Shown here piece by piece: positions 7,364 to 14,514 of a stretch of DNA of 14,514 nt (its first letter is position 1; each line of letters begins with the position of its first letter). The position numbers and the translations under genes are program-made. The stretch comes from Saksenaea vasiformis B4078 (lineage: Eukaryota; Mucoromycota; Mucoromycetes; Mucorales; Saksenaeaceae). The notes under the pieces are model-generated. The model made no database searches. It saw nothing but the letters and a program-made list of their open reading frames with translations, and was not told the origin of the DNA. The stretch is taken from the NCBI GenBank assembly GCA_000697055.1, contig JNDT01001588.1, positions 1 through 14,514 on the forward strand, given 5' to 3'.

Positions 7364-8279
7364 ATGGACATCAGTCAAGACTTGAAAATGAATGCATTCA
7401 TTGAAGTTACATGTAACATCTGCAAAGCCATCAAGGACTGTAACACTGGCTTTTACTGGTCGTCTGGACGTGTTTGTAAGGAATGTTACAAACAGTGTTG
7501 TCATATTCCTTCTGGCCAAAGAAGAAATGGTCCAAAGACAAATAAGATGTGCAAGACCTGTAGTAAAATGAAGCTCCTTGATGAGTACTATAAGAACCAA
7601 GGATCATGCAAGAAGTGCCATATTGAGTGAGTACAATGGCAAAAAGCCACCAAAGCTCGTGAGACAGATCAGGCTGTCAACCAATTGGCAGACCAAGTGA
7701 TGAACCAACTGATGATCAAATGTCCAGTCCAAATGGCCGCCCCAGTTGAGAGATTCCAGTAGGTGAACCACATAATTACTGACCAAGAGTCTCTTCAGAG
7801 GTGCAAAGAGGAGTTGACCATTGCATCTGACCAATATCAACAATATATTGATGCATTGGACAAGGTACATTGCAATGAAGAAAGAATTGCAAGGACTACC
7901 ATATTGGAGTATAGTCATTGCTATCAAAGGTTAATCATTGCACGTCATGCACAGAATGAAAACCTGATTGTAAAGCTCCCAACCAACTACTTCAAGAATA
8001 TCCTCACATTCTATGAGAAGTACAAGAACCAATATGAGCTTGTGGAACCAACGTGGCCTGGAGAGTACTTTCACATATCAGTTTACTTCTACTGAAGTCA
8101 TGGTACCATTGCAAAGTCAAATAGCATGCAATTCTTTCAAAAGCTGTTGGATGGCAACTGAAGGATATCCTTTTCCTTTGACTCCTCCAGTTTACAGTTT
8201 ATATTATAGAATGAAAGAGGAGGCAGATGTCCTGAAGGTAGATGTCCTGAAGGTTTGTAAATATGAGATCGTTTTCTGA
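7364..8279 (+). pseudogene. Unrecognised protein with two zinc-ribbon-like motifs, interrupted
   Basis: From ATG 7364 the frame has two CxxC...CxxC units: CNICKAIKDC with GRVCKECYKQC (residues about 17-45), and CKTCSKMKLLDEYY with GSCKKC (about 63-86). This pattern is found in small zinc-ribbon domains that bind nucleic acid or protein. A Gln/Ala-rich, probably coiled-coil part follows, then a helical domain (about 134-225). In-frame stops are TGA 7628-7630 and TAG 7760-7762. Near 8080-8090 the coding sense moves to another frame (FTSTEVMVPL to YRMKEEADVL), ending TGA 8277-8279 inside a MITE copy. Either it is a pseudogene, or a GTGAGT donor at 7627 and an AG at 7800 remove both stops as a 174-bp in-frame intron. 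The second option does not cure the later frameshift. I do not recognise the family; a mobile-element or viral origin is possible but unproven. Confidence 0.6.
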
Positions 8280-8501
8280 ATCAAAAGATGATGAATAAAT
8301 ATGCAACGTTTGAGCAGCTGCTGATGTTCTAAAAAATATGATTGATTGAAATGATCACTGCTGTATGATAGCATAAACGCTTCTAAAGAAGATGCACTCA
8401 TTTTATTTAGAAAGGGTCGTTTGAAAGAAATGACATGTAATGTATAAACATGCAGCATTTACTAAACTTTCAGATGTTCTGATGAGACATGACCATCCTC
8501 C
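8222..8501 (+). mobile_element. 265-bp MITE-like repeat, copy A (with 15-bp internal duplication)
   Basis: It begins GGCAGATGTCC and ends ACCATCCTCC, like the other copies. It is 280 bp long because a 15-bp segment (AGATGTCCTGAAGGT) is duplicated in tandem at its left end. It lies exactly between the zinc-ribbon gene (left) and the protease part of the minus-strand gag relic (right), and it supplies the last codons of the former. No target duplication is visible. Confidence 0.85.
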
Positions 8502-9365
8502 TTAGGTATAGTAGCACCTTTACCAGCATATTGAATGGAACCAACTTTTACATCTTTAATAATCCATTTATTCTTTAAACACAAATCTTTATCTATTAGT
8601 AAAACTTTGGCACTGGTATCTATGATGTCCATGCATTATTTACTCTATATTAAAATAGAAACTTTCAGTAAAGATGATGTTTAATTGTAGATATTAATGC
8701 CAAGAAGGTATGGCTGCTTACTTCTTACAAGTTCTTTCAAATCATTGTCAATTTTTGCCATAATATTATCCATCATAGGTGATGTTTCCTCAGCTGCTGT
8801 AGACTCTTTCACAGGAGCAACTGGTAACATTGAGGAGGTACTCGCCATATGCATCATGTTTACATGCTTAACTTCATGCTACTTTGTCTTGGCATTACAG
8901 CACTGCTGGCAATGATGGGTTTTACCCCAATTACCACTATAATATATGCATTTGCCAGTCTTGAGAGATGCTGCCATTGGGCTGGACTTCTTGTAAGGAT
9001 GATCCTTGTTGTCTCTGGACTTGTCCTGGTGGTAGGGCCAACATGCACATTCATTCTTATTACTTGGATACTTACATTTGATAATGGAAATGAAATAGAT
9101 GACATTTATGACTTGGTATAAAGAGGTAGGCCAGGTTGAACCATAGCAAGAGTGCCAAGTAACTTGCATGTTCTTCTGAATATATGGATGTAAAGATGCC
9201 AAGAACTACTTCACCAATCCTTTATTATCTTTGATATCTCCATCATGGCAAGCATTTTAAAAACATAGTAAGTAGTCCTTGATCATTTCATTGGAATGCA
9301 TTACTATGTTATATGCCTGAGATACTGTAGCATGCTATTTTTTACTCTCAGACAATCTTGCTACT
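8502..9365 (-). pseudogene. Gag relic, C-terminal part: capsid end, zinc knuckle, retropepsin
   Basis: Reading the minus strand: a capsid segment (ARLSESKK, HSNEMIKDYL, ASLHPYIQ) that aligns with the NESIR...SLLPRIK stretch of the intact gag at 28-1917; then CIYYSGNWGKTHHCQQC, a zinc-knuckle-like cluster whose second Cys is Tyr; then the protease motif DTSA (codons 8609-8620), where DTGA is expected (GGT to AGT), followed by KVLLIDKDLC. Several stops interrupt it, and the protease is cut off by MITE copy A at 8501. Its N-terminal half lies at 10970-11664. This is the same family as the intact gag but an older, diverged copy. Confidence 0.75.
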
Positions 9366-9552
9366 ATTTTTATTTTTCTCAATGACATTGACAGTATTTT
9401 ATTTTTCTTTTAGTAAAACACTCTAGCTGCTATCATTAGACTCTCAAAATTCCATACAAATTGACATCTACTCTGACAATGGCACATGACCTCTAGTACT
9501 ATCCTCAACAAGACCTCCAAACCTTATCTAAAGGCACATCCATTCAAAGCTA
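9366..9552. other. Junction region, no gene
   Basis: The gag relic fades near 9365-9410 and unrelated AT-rich DNA begins. It is probably the left part of the LTR-like insertion that splits the gag relic. I could not define its end. Confidence 0.3.
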
Positions 9553-9646
9553 TATATAATTGAAACTGCATATGATCTAAAATACATATAATCTGAAGTA
9601 CATATGATCCAAGATGCATATGATCCAAAATATATATGATTGAACC
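9553..9646. repeat. 16-bp tandem repeat, about 6 units
   Basis: Units such as CATATGATCCAAGATG, CATATGATCCAAAATA and CATATAATCTGAAGTA follow each other with regular 16-base spacing. They lie about 90 bases upstream of the TATA module at 9718-9865. Confidence 0.85.
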
Positions 9647-9717
9647 AATTATCTGCCATTATTATCCATTTGAGTCATGATAGACTAGATGATTATCCAC
9701 TTAGTAAAATTATTTTC

Positions 9718-9865
9718 TATCGATCTATTTTGTATAAATATCTCTCCAATTTAATAAATAAAACATTAGATTACAAAAGCATATTCTTCTCTAGATTATC
9801 TCAAGTCATCTCAAAAGGTCTTTTCTAAAGGTTTTTCTTATATTTCTCAAACTGTCTTTTATTGC
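9718..9865 (+). promoter_or_regulatory. TATA-containing promoter/leader module, copy 1 (LTR-like)
   Basis: TATCGATC, then TGTATAAATA (TATA box 9733-9740), then an A-rich part with AATAAATA, then AAAAGGTCTTTT and AAAGGTTTTTCTTAT. The same order and spacing recurs at 14367-14514. The conserved TATA plus leader fits an LTR or a retroelement 5' region. No ORF follows here; a T-rich tract and MITE copies do. Confidence 0.55.
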
Positions 9866-10100
9866 TTACCTCTATTGATTATTCTCAAAAAAACTACCAT
9901 TAATCCAAATTTATTAATTTCTTTTCTTTTATTTTATTTTTTTTATTTTATTTTTTATTTGACAAGTGACAACAATTCCACTATCCTCTTTTTATTTCTC
10001 TTTTTATCTTTAACAAAACTCTTTGACAAAACTCTTTGCTGATTTAAGATAACCATATCAGTGATCTTACTAATGATCATATTTTACTTTTTCCAGATCT
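9866..10100. other. T-rich tract and AT-rich spacer, no gene
   Basis: It contains a long pyrimidine-rich run (about 9910-9960), a repeated AACTCTTTG (about 10016-10038) and no open frame of note. It is probably part of the same insertion as the TATA module. Confidence 0.4.
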
Positions 10101-10632
10101 GACAGATGTCCTGAAGGTTTGTAGATATGAGATCGTTTTCTGAATCAAAAGATAATAAATAAATATGCAACGTTTGAGCAGCCACTAATGTTTGAAGAAA
10201 TATGATCGATTGAAATGATCACTGCTATACAATAGGAGGATAGTCATGTCTCATCAGAACGTTTGAAAGTTTAGTAAATGCTGCATGTTCACACATCACA
10301 CGTCATCTCTTTCAAATGACTCCTTCTAAATAAAATGAGTACATCCTCTTTAGAAGCATTTATGCTATTGTATAGTAGTGATCATTTCAATTGATCATAT
10401 TTCTTCAAACATTGGTGGCTGCTCAAACGTTGTATATTTATTCATCATCTTTTGATTTGGAAAACAATCTCATATCTGCAAAACTTCTGGACATCTGCCA
10501 TAGCATAAATACTTTTAAAGAGGATGTACTCATTTTATTTAGAAGGGGTCATTTGAAAGAAATGACATGTGGTATATAAACACACAGCATTTACTAAACT
10601 TTTGAATGTTTTAATAAGACATGACCATCCTT
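10101..10632 (+). mobile_element. 265-bp MITE-like repeat, copy B, split by copy C
   Basis: The left part 10101-10234 and right part 10500-10632 together give one complete copy in plus orientation, with its usual start (GACAGATGTCC) and end (ACCATCC). It is interrupted at ...ACAATA / ATAGCATAA by the inverted copy C. It is more diverged than A and D. Confidence 0.85.
10235..10499 (-). mobile_element. 265-bp MITE-like repeat, copy C, inserted in copy B
   Basis: Full length and inverted, from GGAGGATAG to CATCTGCC. Host copy B shows ATA on both sides (10232-10234 and 10500-10502), so the insertion made a 3-bp ATA (or TA) duplication. This fixes the ends of the mobile unit. The two ends are weakly inverted (GGAGGATxGTC against GGCAGATGTCC). 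With no coding capacity it must be moved by another element's transposase. Confidence 0.85.
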
Positions 10633-10639
10633 CTCTCCT

Positions 10640-10969
10640 TGGATATTGTCAATACTAACAACAGTTACTCTATTCAGCCTTTTCTTTTTGTTTCTTCAAG
10701 CTTTACTGCTTAACCAAGTCTTAATATTTGACTTAAATTTATATCTGATACTTACTCAATTCCAAACTTTTTTATCAATGAACATTACTCAACTGATACC
10801 TTTAACAACAATTACTGTCATCCAGCTTACACTATGACAATACTTGGAACAATACTACTCATATATAGTAACTAAAAAATATAGCATAACAATGCTATAT
10901 ATATCTTACAGTCAATGGAATCAAATGTTTCAGTAACAATAGAACATATTTATTTTTATATATAACTAT
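10640..10969. other. AT-rich spacer, no gene
   Basis: Contains short repeats (AACAACAATTAC) and a small hairpin (ATAGCATAACAATGCTATAT, about 10880-10900). The open stretch on the plus strand is Leu/Ile/Thr-rich and looks like chance AT-rich translation. It is probably the right part of the insertion that separates the two gag relic halves. Confidence 0.35.
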
Positions 10970-11664
10970 GGTTGGCCAAGTAGTAATCAAACCAGCTGTC
11001 TAATTTATCTGACATTACTGTAGCAAGCCATTTCTCTCTTCTTGTCTATGTCACAATTATGGATTAACAATAGCCTTTTGAAAACCTGCAAATATTGATT
11101 GATACTGTCAAATGTCCTCTCTGTATAATTATATATATCAGAGTCTTTCAACTGAAACAATGAAATATTATGTAACAAGATTTAAGAAGTTAATAAAGGA
11201 GATTGCTTTGTTGCCTCTTTGATGACAGTCTGGCTATCATTCTCATTCTTCTTATATATCTGCTCTAGTGCTTGAAATTTATACAAAATATATCAAGTCT
11301 GTTTAATTTTTACTAGCATCTGCTTTAATTTCTCTGCTATAGCTGTCAGCTTTCTTTCTTTAAACAATTTGACTAACTTATCTAATTAAAATTAGAAATG
11401 TTAAATTGTATCTTTTACTATCTTGGCTGACTCAATGTATTTTGAAGCTAATGCTCTCCTAGGTTCATGAGTACTCAATAATATTATAGAACTATTAGTA
11501 TCATTATTATTTATAACAAATTTTGGCTATACAAATAGATTGTATACTGGATCTTAGGTTTGATTATTATCTAATATATCTTTCATAGATCAGTCTTTTT
11601 TTATAAATGGCAAGATAGGTTCTTCAACCATAAGAGACTTGTTTTTTAAGATAGTACTTGACAT
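10970..11664 (-). pseudogene. Gag relic, N-terminal part
   Basis: The minus strand starts at ATG 11662-11664 and reads, with many stops and shifts: VEEPILPFIKKD (intact gag: MENPLFVQDQD), a charged Lys-rich region, KNENDSQTVIKEA (intact: DEEDSGIIHGKRA), FQLKDSDIYNYTERTFDSI (intact: FQILGG...KKIHESV) and, after a frameshift, REKWLATVMSDKLDSW (intact: RQWFVRTISDHGLKW). The order and spacing match the first 200 residues of the gag at 28-1917. The next part of the protein is found at 9365 and downward, so a roughly 1.6-kb insertion separates the halves. Confidence 0.75.
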
Positions 11665-12099
11665 ATTAGATTCTTTATAAAAGCTCATGAGAATTTAAAA
11701 GGAAAAATATAATAAATAGATAGATTAAAAAATAAAAAAATCAGACAAGTAAATTCTTTGAGACTCTTTTTAATTATAAAGTTTAATAAAAAAGAGATAT
11801 TATTTTAGTATATTATTTTCTATTCTATTTATATTCAAAAATTAGAATGAAGCTTATAGAAAGGTCATGGTTAAATAAAACATGTCTTTTTAGGTATCTT
11901 GATACTTGTCATGTCTGAGATATAATCTATTGCTGTATCAATATAATAGATATGATCTCTGATCATATAAATATAGCCATAGCTAGTAATTAGTTCTTGG
12001 TCTACTTTTCTATCAAAATAAATGACACCCTTCAGTCTCACTGTACTTATCAGTTCCAGTCACAACACAACATTTTTTTACAGTAAATACTACAACACA
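11665..12099. other. Leader of the gag relic and AT-rich spacer
   Basis: About 11745-11860 resembles the leader of the intact gag element (AGTAAATTCTTTGAGACT against AGTAAATCCTTTGAGACT, then ATTATTTTCTATTCTAT-type sequence). From about 11880 to 12099 I see no gene or repeat. Confidence 0.4.
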
Positions 12100-12363
12100 G
12101 GCAGATGTCCTGAAGGTTTGTAGATATGAGATCGTTTTCTGAATCAAAAGATGATGAATAAATATGCAACGTTTGAGCAGCTGCTGATGTTCAAAGAAAT
12201 ATAATCGATTGAAATGATTACTGCTATATAATAGCATAAATGCTTCTAAAGAGGATGACTCATTTTATTTAGAAGGGGTCATTTGAAAGAGATGACGTGT
12301 GATGTGCAAACATGCAGCATTTACTAAACTTTCAGACGTTCTGATGAGACACAACCATCCTCC
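12100..12363 (+). mobile_element. 265-bp MITE-like repeat, copy D
   Basis: Full-length plus-orientation copy from GGCAGATGTCC to ACCATCCTCC, 264 bp, closely matching copy A without the 15-bp duplication. The flanks (ACACA on the left, TACGA on the right) do not show a convincing target duplication. Confidence 0.87.
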
Positions 12364-12532
12364 TACGAGTCTTCATCCATCCAGTGTTAGTGCTATTCAT
12401 GAGGGACCAAAACGCCTAGCTGGAAGGGTATTAAAGCTCTTTAAACATTCAAAACGCTTCATTTAGAGATATTAGTCAAATTTGTTAAATGCGAATAGTG
12501 CAAATCCATGTACCTGCATGTCATGTCATCTC
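12364..12532. other. Region 3' of the acidic-protein ORF
   Basis: Read on the minus strand, the ORF stop is part of a possible donor (GTAAGA, about 12530-12535). A branch-like GACTAAT (about 12474-12480) and an acceptor-like CTTCCAG (about 12418) follow. Splicing there leads at once to a TAG, so the intron idea has little support. No other feature is visible. Confidence 0.25.
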
Positions 12533-13003
12533 TTACGAGTGGCTTGGGAGACATTGATTAAGATGACACTTAATCATCCCATTCTCAATCCATTGGATCT
12601 TGGGGTGTGTACTCCCAGTCCATCTTTCCACAGGCGCCACTGCCACCCACTGAACCTCCACAAGAGGACCTTCACTCTGCCAGTCTATAGGATTGAACTG
12701 GAGAGGCACAGGGGAATCAGGTGATGGAGACTTGGATGGAGACCAAGATGGAGGACTAGAACTGCTTTCATCAGTGAGATAGGCTGCAACTTCTTCAAAC
12801 TCAGTGAAGGTCAGAGAGTGTACCACTGATACTGACTCTTCCTCTGGTTCAGGAGAAGCAATGATGAGAAAACCACTGATATCATTAAAATTGGCCTCAT
12901 ACTTAGACAAGGTTGGCGTATGGACCACTGCTGCTGTTTCTACTGAATCAGTGGGAGATAGGCCAGAGAGAGGTACATTATAAGAGTTTGTGTCAGACAT
13001 CAT
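12533..13003 (-). CDS. Hypothetical acidic Ser/Pro-rich protein (156 aa)
   Basis: An open frame with ATG-ATG start at 13001-13003 and stop TAA at 12533. It is less AT-rich than its surroundings, which favours real coding. The protein is rich in Ser, Glu and Pro (PEPEEESVSV, ESSSSPPSWSPSKSPSPDSP), likely disordered in the middle, with a more ordered end containing several Trp (FNPIDWQ, VQWVAVAPVERW). No signal peptide, membrane segment or known motif is visible. It could be a small nuclear or scaffold-type protein, a first exon, or the gag-like product of an element I do not recognise. The start lies 29 bases from the divergent ORF at 13033. Confidence 0.45.
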   Translation of the reverse strand: MMSDTNSYNVPLSGLSPTDSVETAAVVHTPTLSKYEANFNDISGFLIIASPEPEEESVSVVHSLTFTEFEEVAAYLTDESSSSPPSWSPSKSPSPDSPVPLQFNPIDWQSEGPLVEVQWVAVAPVERWTGSTHPKIQWIENGMIKCHLNQCLPSHS

Positions 13004-13032
13004 AGAATAATCAAGTTGACTGAAGAAGGAGG

Positions 13033-13245
13033 ATGGCCGAGCCTCTTGAAATACTCATTGTGATACACATCGGATGTCACCCCTTTTGGGATACTTCATT
13101 CAGAATCATAGGCGTTTCCTCTTTTGTGCTTGTGTTTGTCTGCATTAGCATTGTTGCCCTGGTACCAAGCTTAAATGATAACTTTGCTCAATCGATTTCA
13201 CAGGACCCACGTCACAATAACAACAACCAGCAGCGCTGCTGTTGA
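13033..13245 (+). CDS. Hypothetical small membrane-like protein (70 aa)
   Basis: ATG 13033 to TGA 13243-13245. A hydrophobic N-terminal stretch (LEILIVIHIG) and a strong membrane-like helix (about residues 25-45, IIGVSSFVLVFVCISIVAL) precede a polar tail with NNNNQQ and a final CC. The tail DNA contains a perfect 14-bp palindrome CAGCAGCGCTGCTG (13228-13241). It is divergent from the acidic ORF, with 29 bases between starts. The short length makes chance possible; it could also be 5' untranslated DNA of the minus gene. Confidence 0.3.
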   Translation: MAEPLEILIVIHIGCHPFWDTSFRIIGVSSFVLVFVCISIVALVPSLNDNFAQSISQDPRHNNNNQQRCC

Positions 13246-13433
13246 TGACCTTTTTCTGTCTCATTAACACACCTCATTCTGAGAGCATCATGACAAAGTT
13301 GTCCAGTAATGTTGCTTTGAATGATGAACAAGATGAGTCATGTCATGTCATCAGTTTGAGATGTAGTCAGTTGATTAGTTCTGTGGAATGTGTTTGGAAA
13401 CACTGTATGCAGATGAACTACATTTTCACATGA
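13242..13433 (+). CDS. Short ORF of unknown function (63 aa), doubtful
   Basis: Overlaps the previous stop (ATGATG at 13242) and ends TGA 13431-13433. Composition is Cys/Ser/His-mixed (NDEQDESCHVISLRCSQL) with coding-like variety, but there is no motif. It could be an exon of a larger decayed gene that includes the next small ORF. Confidence 0.2.
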   Translation: MMTFFCLINTPHSESIMTKLSSNVALNDEQDESCHVISLRCSQLISSVECVWKHCMQMNYIFT

Positions 13434-13461
13434 ACACTTCCATTTCCAACATGACTCTGAG

Positions 13462-13611
13462 ATGAGAAAAAAAACCTTATTTGTTGTGGATATACGGCGA
13501 AGTGTGCTACCTGTTAATGTTGACTTTGCTGATATTTATGTTGAGATCTCAAGTGATCAAGTGTGCATGCGAAGCAGATTCATGATGATCATTCAAAGGG
13601 GTTGGGTGTAA
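13462..13611 (+). CDS. Short ORF (49 aa), possible gene fragment
   Basis: ATGAGAAAAAAAACC at 13462 opens a 49-codon frame ending TAA 13609-13611, with mixed protein-like composition (VVDIRRSVLPVNVDFADIYV, then QVCMRSRFMMIIQRGWV). No family recognised. It may be a remnant of an older transposon or gene. Confidence 0.25.
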   Translation: MRKKTLFVVDIRRSVLPVNVDFADIYVEISSDQVCMRSRFMMIIQRGWV

Positions 13612-13640
13612 GTGAACCATAATCAATGTAACAAAGGTAG

Positions 13641-13705
13641 CTGCATCGCCGCATCACTGCATCACTGCATCATCACGTTGTCATATTGTCGCGTCACTGT
13701 GTCAC
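13641..13705. repeat. Short imperfect CTGCATCA-type tandem repeat
   Basis: Three or more units of CTGCATCA/CCGCATCA followed by degenerate forms (CGCGTCACTGTGTCACC). The units resemble the complement of the 9-bp minisatellite near 4851 (TGCATCAAT), but the period is 8, not 9. Confidence 0.6.
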
Positions 13706-14194
13706 CAGTTGATAGTATTTCTGTGGTAAGTCATTAACATGGAGCATGTTTCCCAGTCGAACATACTTCGTAAGCAATAAAAGGGTAAAATGCATGCACA
13801 AATAAATAGCAGACGTTTCAAATGAAAGACTTGAATTTGGAGTTGCATGGATGACCATTTTACTGATTTTCACAATAATTAACCTTCCCAATGACATCAA
13901 TAATGAATGTCTGCACATTTTGAATGAACGTTGTAGGATCCCATTTTTTTTATTATTTTATTTTCTTTAATTTTTTCTTTTTGCTTATTTTAGTTTTTTT
14001 TCTTTTGTTATCTTTTTATTTTGTTATTTTTTTTTATTTCTATCTTATTCTTATCTTGAAACTACTGGTGTTAAATAAATGGGGATGAAGAAAAATGATG
14101 GAGAAAAAGAATGAAGAACACTAAGATACAGCAACTGCCGCTTCAGATTAAAAACCCCCAAATCACATGGTTTACACCCCCCACATTTGTGCTG
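13706..14194. other. Non-coding AT-rich region with long T-rich tract
   Basis: A pyrimidine run (about 13940-14045), then purine-rich DNA (about 14080-14125). Similar T-rich tracts lie near the other TATA module (9910-9960). No gene recognised; the ORFs on the minus strand here are low-complexity or lack motifs. Confidence 0.4.
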
Positions 14195-14342
14195 CGTAGC
14201 AACACAGGAAGGTTCACAACGTAGCAACACAGGAAGGTTCACAACGTAGCAACACAGGAGAGTTCACAACGTAGCAATACAGGAGAGTTCATACCATAGC
14301 AACACGGGTAAATCAGTAACAAGGCAACCCGGGAGAATTTAG
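14195..14342. repeat. 25-bp tandem repeat, about 6 units
   Basis: The core unit is CGTAGCAACACAGG followed by AAGGTTCACAA. The first four units are nearly identical and the last two increasingly diverged. It lies just upstream of the second TATA module, in the same place as the unrelated 16-bp repeats before copy 1. Confidence 0.9.
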
Positions 14343-14366
14343 TTTCAAGATAGATTTCTTTTTTTG

Positions 14367-14514
14367 TATCGATCAATTTTTGTATAAATACTTCAACTTT
14401 TTGTTCAATAAATCAACAGGTTAAAACAGCATCTTTCTCTTGGTTTTTCTCAAGCACTCAAAAAGGTCTTTTCCAAAGGTTTCCTCTTATTTTTCAAGCC
14501 GCCTTTTTTTATCT
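14367..14514 (+). promoter_or_regulatory. TATA-containing promoter/leader module, copy 2 (runs off the window)
   Basis: TATCGATC, TGTATAAATA (TATA box 14383-14390), CAATAAAT, AAAAAGGTCTTTTCC and AAAGGTTTCCTCTTAT, matching 9718-9865 in order and spacing. It probably belongs to an element whose body lies beyond 14514. Confidence 0.55.

Noticed and set aside
8204..8458. Minus-strand ORF sharing LLKRCIFIHHLLIQK with the ORF at 12013-12237
   Set aside because: Both are translations of the MITE copies A and D; the shared peptide follows from shared repeat DNA.
8697..9121. Plus-strand hydrophobic ORFs (72 and 90 aa)
   Set aside because: They are antisense to the gag relic, whose minus-strand frame has recognisable capsid, zinc and protease motifs.
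10391..10837. Plus-strand ORFs of 62-63 aa
   Set aside because: One lies within the nested MITEs; the other is low-complexity Leu/Ile/Thr translation of AT-rich DNA.
14195..14342. CRISPR-like array
   Set aside because: The 25-bp units are directly adjacent with no spacers, and the context is eukaryotic.

Overview
The window looks like transposon-dense, AT-rich, intergenic or heterochromatic DNA of a fungus. The transposon mix (a chromodomain Ty3/gypsy element, a Tc1/mariner element and short non-autonomous repeats), the TATA boxes and the fungal-type splice-like signals fit an early-diverging (mucoralean-like) fungus. That placement is an inference from element style, not proof. No tRNA, rRNA or CRISPR array was seen. 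Almost everything readable is a mobile element, mostly broken by point mutations and nested insertions.

Layout. 28-1917 (minus) is one intact Gag plus retropepsin ORF of an LTR-retrotransposon-like element, with its 5' leader to about 2240. 2246-4850 (plus) is the 3' half of a decayed chromovirus: RNase H, integrase, chromodomain, polypurine tract and a 245-bp 3' LTR. Its RNase H is cut by a 525-bp repeat (2316-2840), and a second copy of that repeat lies inverted at 6562-7086. Directly after the LTR comes a degenerate 9-bp minisatellite (about 4851-5000). Next is a complete but dead Tc1/mariner element (5060-6412), with terminal inverted repeats and TA flanks.

7364-8279 (plus) carries an unrecognised gene with two CxxC-type zinc-ribbon-like motifs. 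It is interrupted by two stops and a frameshift, and a piece of its 3' end is repeated upstream at 7283-7335. It runs into the first of four copies of a 265-bp MITE-like repeat (8222-8501). The others are at 10101-10632 (a copy split by another), 10235-10499 (the inserted copy, inverted) and 12100-12363.

A second, heavily mutated copy of the same gag family lies on the minus strand in two pieces (10970-11664 and 8502-9365), separated by about 1.6 kb of inserted DNA. That insert carries a TATA-box module preceded by 16-bp tandem repeats. The same TATA module recurs at the right edge of the window (14367-14514), preceded there by unrelated 25-bp tandem repeats. Between 12533 and 13611 are three modest ORFs of unknown function (an acidic Ser/Pro-rich protein, a small membrane-like protein and a short basic-start ORF), which are the best candidates for non-transposon genes.

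How it fits together: the parts do not form a pathway. They record a history of insertions into insertions. Removing the Tc1 element and the 525-bp repeat by their target-site duplications restores one continuous 78-codon frame, which supports the boundaries given here. Many of the disabling changes can be explained as C-to-T or G-to-A transitions.
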